Below, piece after piece: positions 51,051 through 64,000 of a stretch of 64,000 bases of DNA. A program made the translations under genes and the position numbers. Source of the stretch: Opisthocomus hoazin (Eukaryota > Chordata > Aves > Opisthocomiformes > Opisthocomidae); the NCBI RefSeq assembly GCF_030867145.1, contig NC_134427.1:17569001-17633000 (forward strand), in the 5' to 3' direction. Position 1 is the stretch's first letter. Every line of letters starts with the position of its first letter. The notes below the pieces were generated by a model. That model ran no database searches and was not told the origin of the DNA. It was given only the letters and a program-made list of their open reading frames with translations.

Positions 51051-53719
51051 GATTACTCACAAACTAAGAATGGGCTCTTTGCATAAATGGGCACAATGAA
51101 AATAGATACACCTTAATTCAGCATTTAAAAATAGCCATGCAAGACAATTTTGTCTAAAGGACACCTTGAGCTGTTTTCAAACTGTTCACGGCAGTGCCTA
51201 GGTGCCGTATCTCTAAGAACAAGACAGAACACACGCTGGACCAGTTCTCAGCTGGTTCCCAGTACAATGCAGGGCAACTGGTCCGTGCTGGAGCCAGCAG
51301 CTCTCAGTTACCATTCACACTGCCCGTTCTGTCCGCTGACTCTGGGATGTAGGAACTAGCAGTCTTAGTACGACTGTATCCTTATTCTTATATCTGTACT
51401 CTTCGTTATAGTCCTACACTTAGCATGGTAGGCTTTCTGAGCCCCCTTGTGACTCTTTTTCCAGATACTGCGTCCCTGTAAATCTGAGAGATTTCAGTGG
51501 AGTTGCAGTTCAAAAGTATTTTTGAGCCTTATACCTGATAAGAAATAATGGGTGAACCCGCCTCCGGTCATTTGAAATACTCTGGGTTTTTAGGGTCGGG
51601 AGGTATTTGAGGATATGTTTTGTTTGTATTGCAAGAAGGGATGTTTCCTGGAATACTTGCTCTTCTCTGCTTTCTCTGCAGTACAGAATCTACATAAAAA
51701 ACTAGTAAACTAGGCCACTAATAAATATGTAAAAGCAGCCTGATCTTTGAGGTACGGACTCAGTGTATGTGAGGACACCCAGCTCTGCTAGCCCCACTTC
51801 AGTGATTATTCTCATGGAATTAGAGGGCTTACATGCCATTGAAATGATTTGGAGACTGCCAGACTTCCTAATGCAGTCTTTATTGTTCCCTGTTTTTCAC
51901 CTGTAAGTTAGTTCCTTTTATTTGTTACTTCAGCAGATAATTTTTATGGTAGCTTTTCTACTTTATATCCTGCTGCTATATAGTTTAACAAAATGCCTTT
52001 TGAAACAGTGTATTTAATTCCTCAGCCATGCCTCTGGGACTAAATTCTTGCTGTATTGTAACTTCCTTTATATCTTTTCTTTGCAGTGATTGAGAACTTC
52101 CACAAACTTTTCTTTCAGAAATCACTACTTATTCCCTTTCTGTGCCTCATGCATGTCTCTCTTCTGTCTACACCAGCTTTTTACTGCTGGTATCCACGGC
52201 TGATCATGTCCTGTTATAGTGGCTTAAACACTTAAAGAAATTCCTTAATAGCATTTCTATTTTTGAATCTGGATCTCCAGGAAGAAAATCAAATTTTCAC
52301 GCCTGACTACCTATTTGAGGTGTTATCCATGATGCTGTGTCAATGAGCTGATATTGTGGAGAATCCTTTTTAAAATTACTTTAACAGGCTTTAGTGATTC
52401 TGAATGGTAGCGTTTATGGCAGGAAATGTTTCATGATGGTACTTTCGGAAGTAACGATGCTGTATATTTCCGTGTAGAAGTCATGTCTTCTTTAACGGTA
52501 ATTACTTCCCCTTGCTTTTTGCAAAGTTAAATGTGCAGCTTTTTGGCAAAAGTGGTTAATGGGGCTGGTTGAAAATTGTTGTTAAATCCAATTCTTGACA
52601 AGCAAAACTGTTAATCTCAAATGAACATTTTTCTGGGAAACTTACTTTCATTACAAATGGGACTCGCTCATCTCAATCCGTGAATGTTTTGATTTAGAAG
52701 TGCTGCTGTGCTGTGGTGTATTTCAGTTGTACAATCATTATTATGGACCAGAGCCCCAGCATCTGACATATCGGGCTCCCTCGCTATCTCTGATGCAGTT
52801 TCCCTCCCTTGAAACTGCTTAGGGTCACAGGAGATTTGCTCTGTTCCTACAGAGTTGAACAACAAAGAAACTATTTTTACTGCAACTCCCATGAAGTTGA
52901 CCATGTTTCTAAACTGAAATACTTTCATTTTTGTCCAGAATGGTCATTGTTCAATCTCTACAAAGTATGGGAAATGAAGTGTTTCCCCAGAGAAGTACGT
53001 GTGAAACAAAACACCTTTGACTGCATTTTGATTATTTTCTGGTACTAGGTGTATTCCTCAGGACACCAGAATGGTTAATGACTAAAAGCCTCCAGATTAA
53101 GGGATATCAACTTTTGTCCCATGAAGCAACAACATATGTTCCTTGTTTTGTGTTGTCGTTAATGAGCCGTACACTTTCCAAATTGTTTCTGAAAGATTTT
53201 AACACTCATTTAAGAAACCACCATAATTTCTCACTGAATAAGACCACACCCAGATTTCATACAGAGATTCCAGAGCTGTGGGCTACAAAGGAATAAAACA
53301 TCCACATTTCTTTGAATCAGGTCTGCAGCAAGGTGGGATAGCAGGGAAAATCACATCTTAACATTTTGACTTTTAGGCCGACCTGACATTTTGTACGTAG
53401 CTGCTAACAGAGCTCTCAAGGTACTACTCAAGGGAGGAAGGTATTTTACAGACAAGCAATGTAATCCCATGTTTGTTTTTAAAGAATATGGAGAGGTTAG
53501 TGGATTGTAATAATACAGCAGGACAAATCGCGGTCAAAAATGTGCTCAGGCGAGTTTAATTGTGACAAAGTTTGTACAACTGACAGCTACATTGAAATTA
53601 GTATATATTATCTCATGAATTCATTCCATCTGCTGCATCATACAGAATAATTTCAGGATTGCTTAGAAGTTCAAGTACACCTGAACGTTTGTTTGCGTTC
53701 ATTGTATGCCAGATTTTAA

Positions 53720-64000
<10,281 letters not shown>

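Overview
This is a vertebrate, almost certainly avian, genomic window. Coding density is very low, introns are long, and there is one strong CpG island. The only clear interspersed repeats are CR1 LINE fragments, including copies with the ATTCTATG-type 3' terminal octamers typical of birds and other sauropsids. I see no prokaryotic-type operon, no CRISPR array and no recognisable RNA gene.

The only host gene I can support is the 5' part of GRIA3, the AMPA-type ionotropic glutamate receptor subunit GluA3, on the + strand. Exon 1 (coding 18391-18481) encodes the signal peptide and the first mature residues. Exon 2 (19293-19451) and exon 3 (53742-53981) encode the start of the extracellular amino-terminal domain. 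All three junctions have GT/AG splice sites and join in one continuous frame of 490 coding nt (163 codons plus one base). The last exon seen ends in phase 1, so the gene continues past the right edge. Intron 1 is 811 bp, intron 2 is about 34.3 kb, and intron 3 is at least 10 kb.

Layout: 1-17.4 kb is upstream intergenic DNA with two decayed CR1 3' ends (about 971-1529 and 8432-9346, both +) and a probable ancient MIR-like SINE (about 16.12-16.32 kb). A CpG island at about 17.4-19.15 kb covers the presumed promoter, the 5' UTR, exon 1 and most of intron 1. Intron 2 carries simple repeats, a perfect 67-bp tandem duplication and one well-preserved antisense CR1 (about 42251-43622) with an open reverse transcriptase frame. 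Intron 3 has no recognised exon.

I did not find a previously undescribed system. The points worth a second look are the N-terminal start and possible upstream ORFs of GRIA3, the open antisense CR1 frame inside intron 2, the exact tandem duplication, and scattered copies of a degenerate hairpin-forming ancient repeat. Comparisons with mammalian GRIA3 are from memory of the family, not from an alignment.
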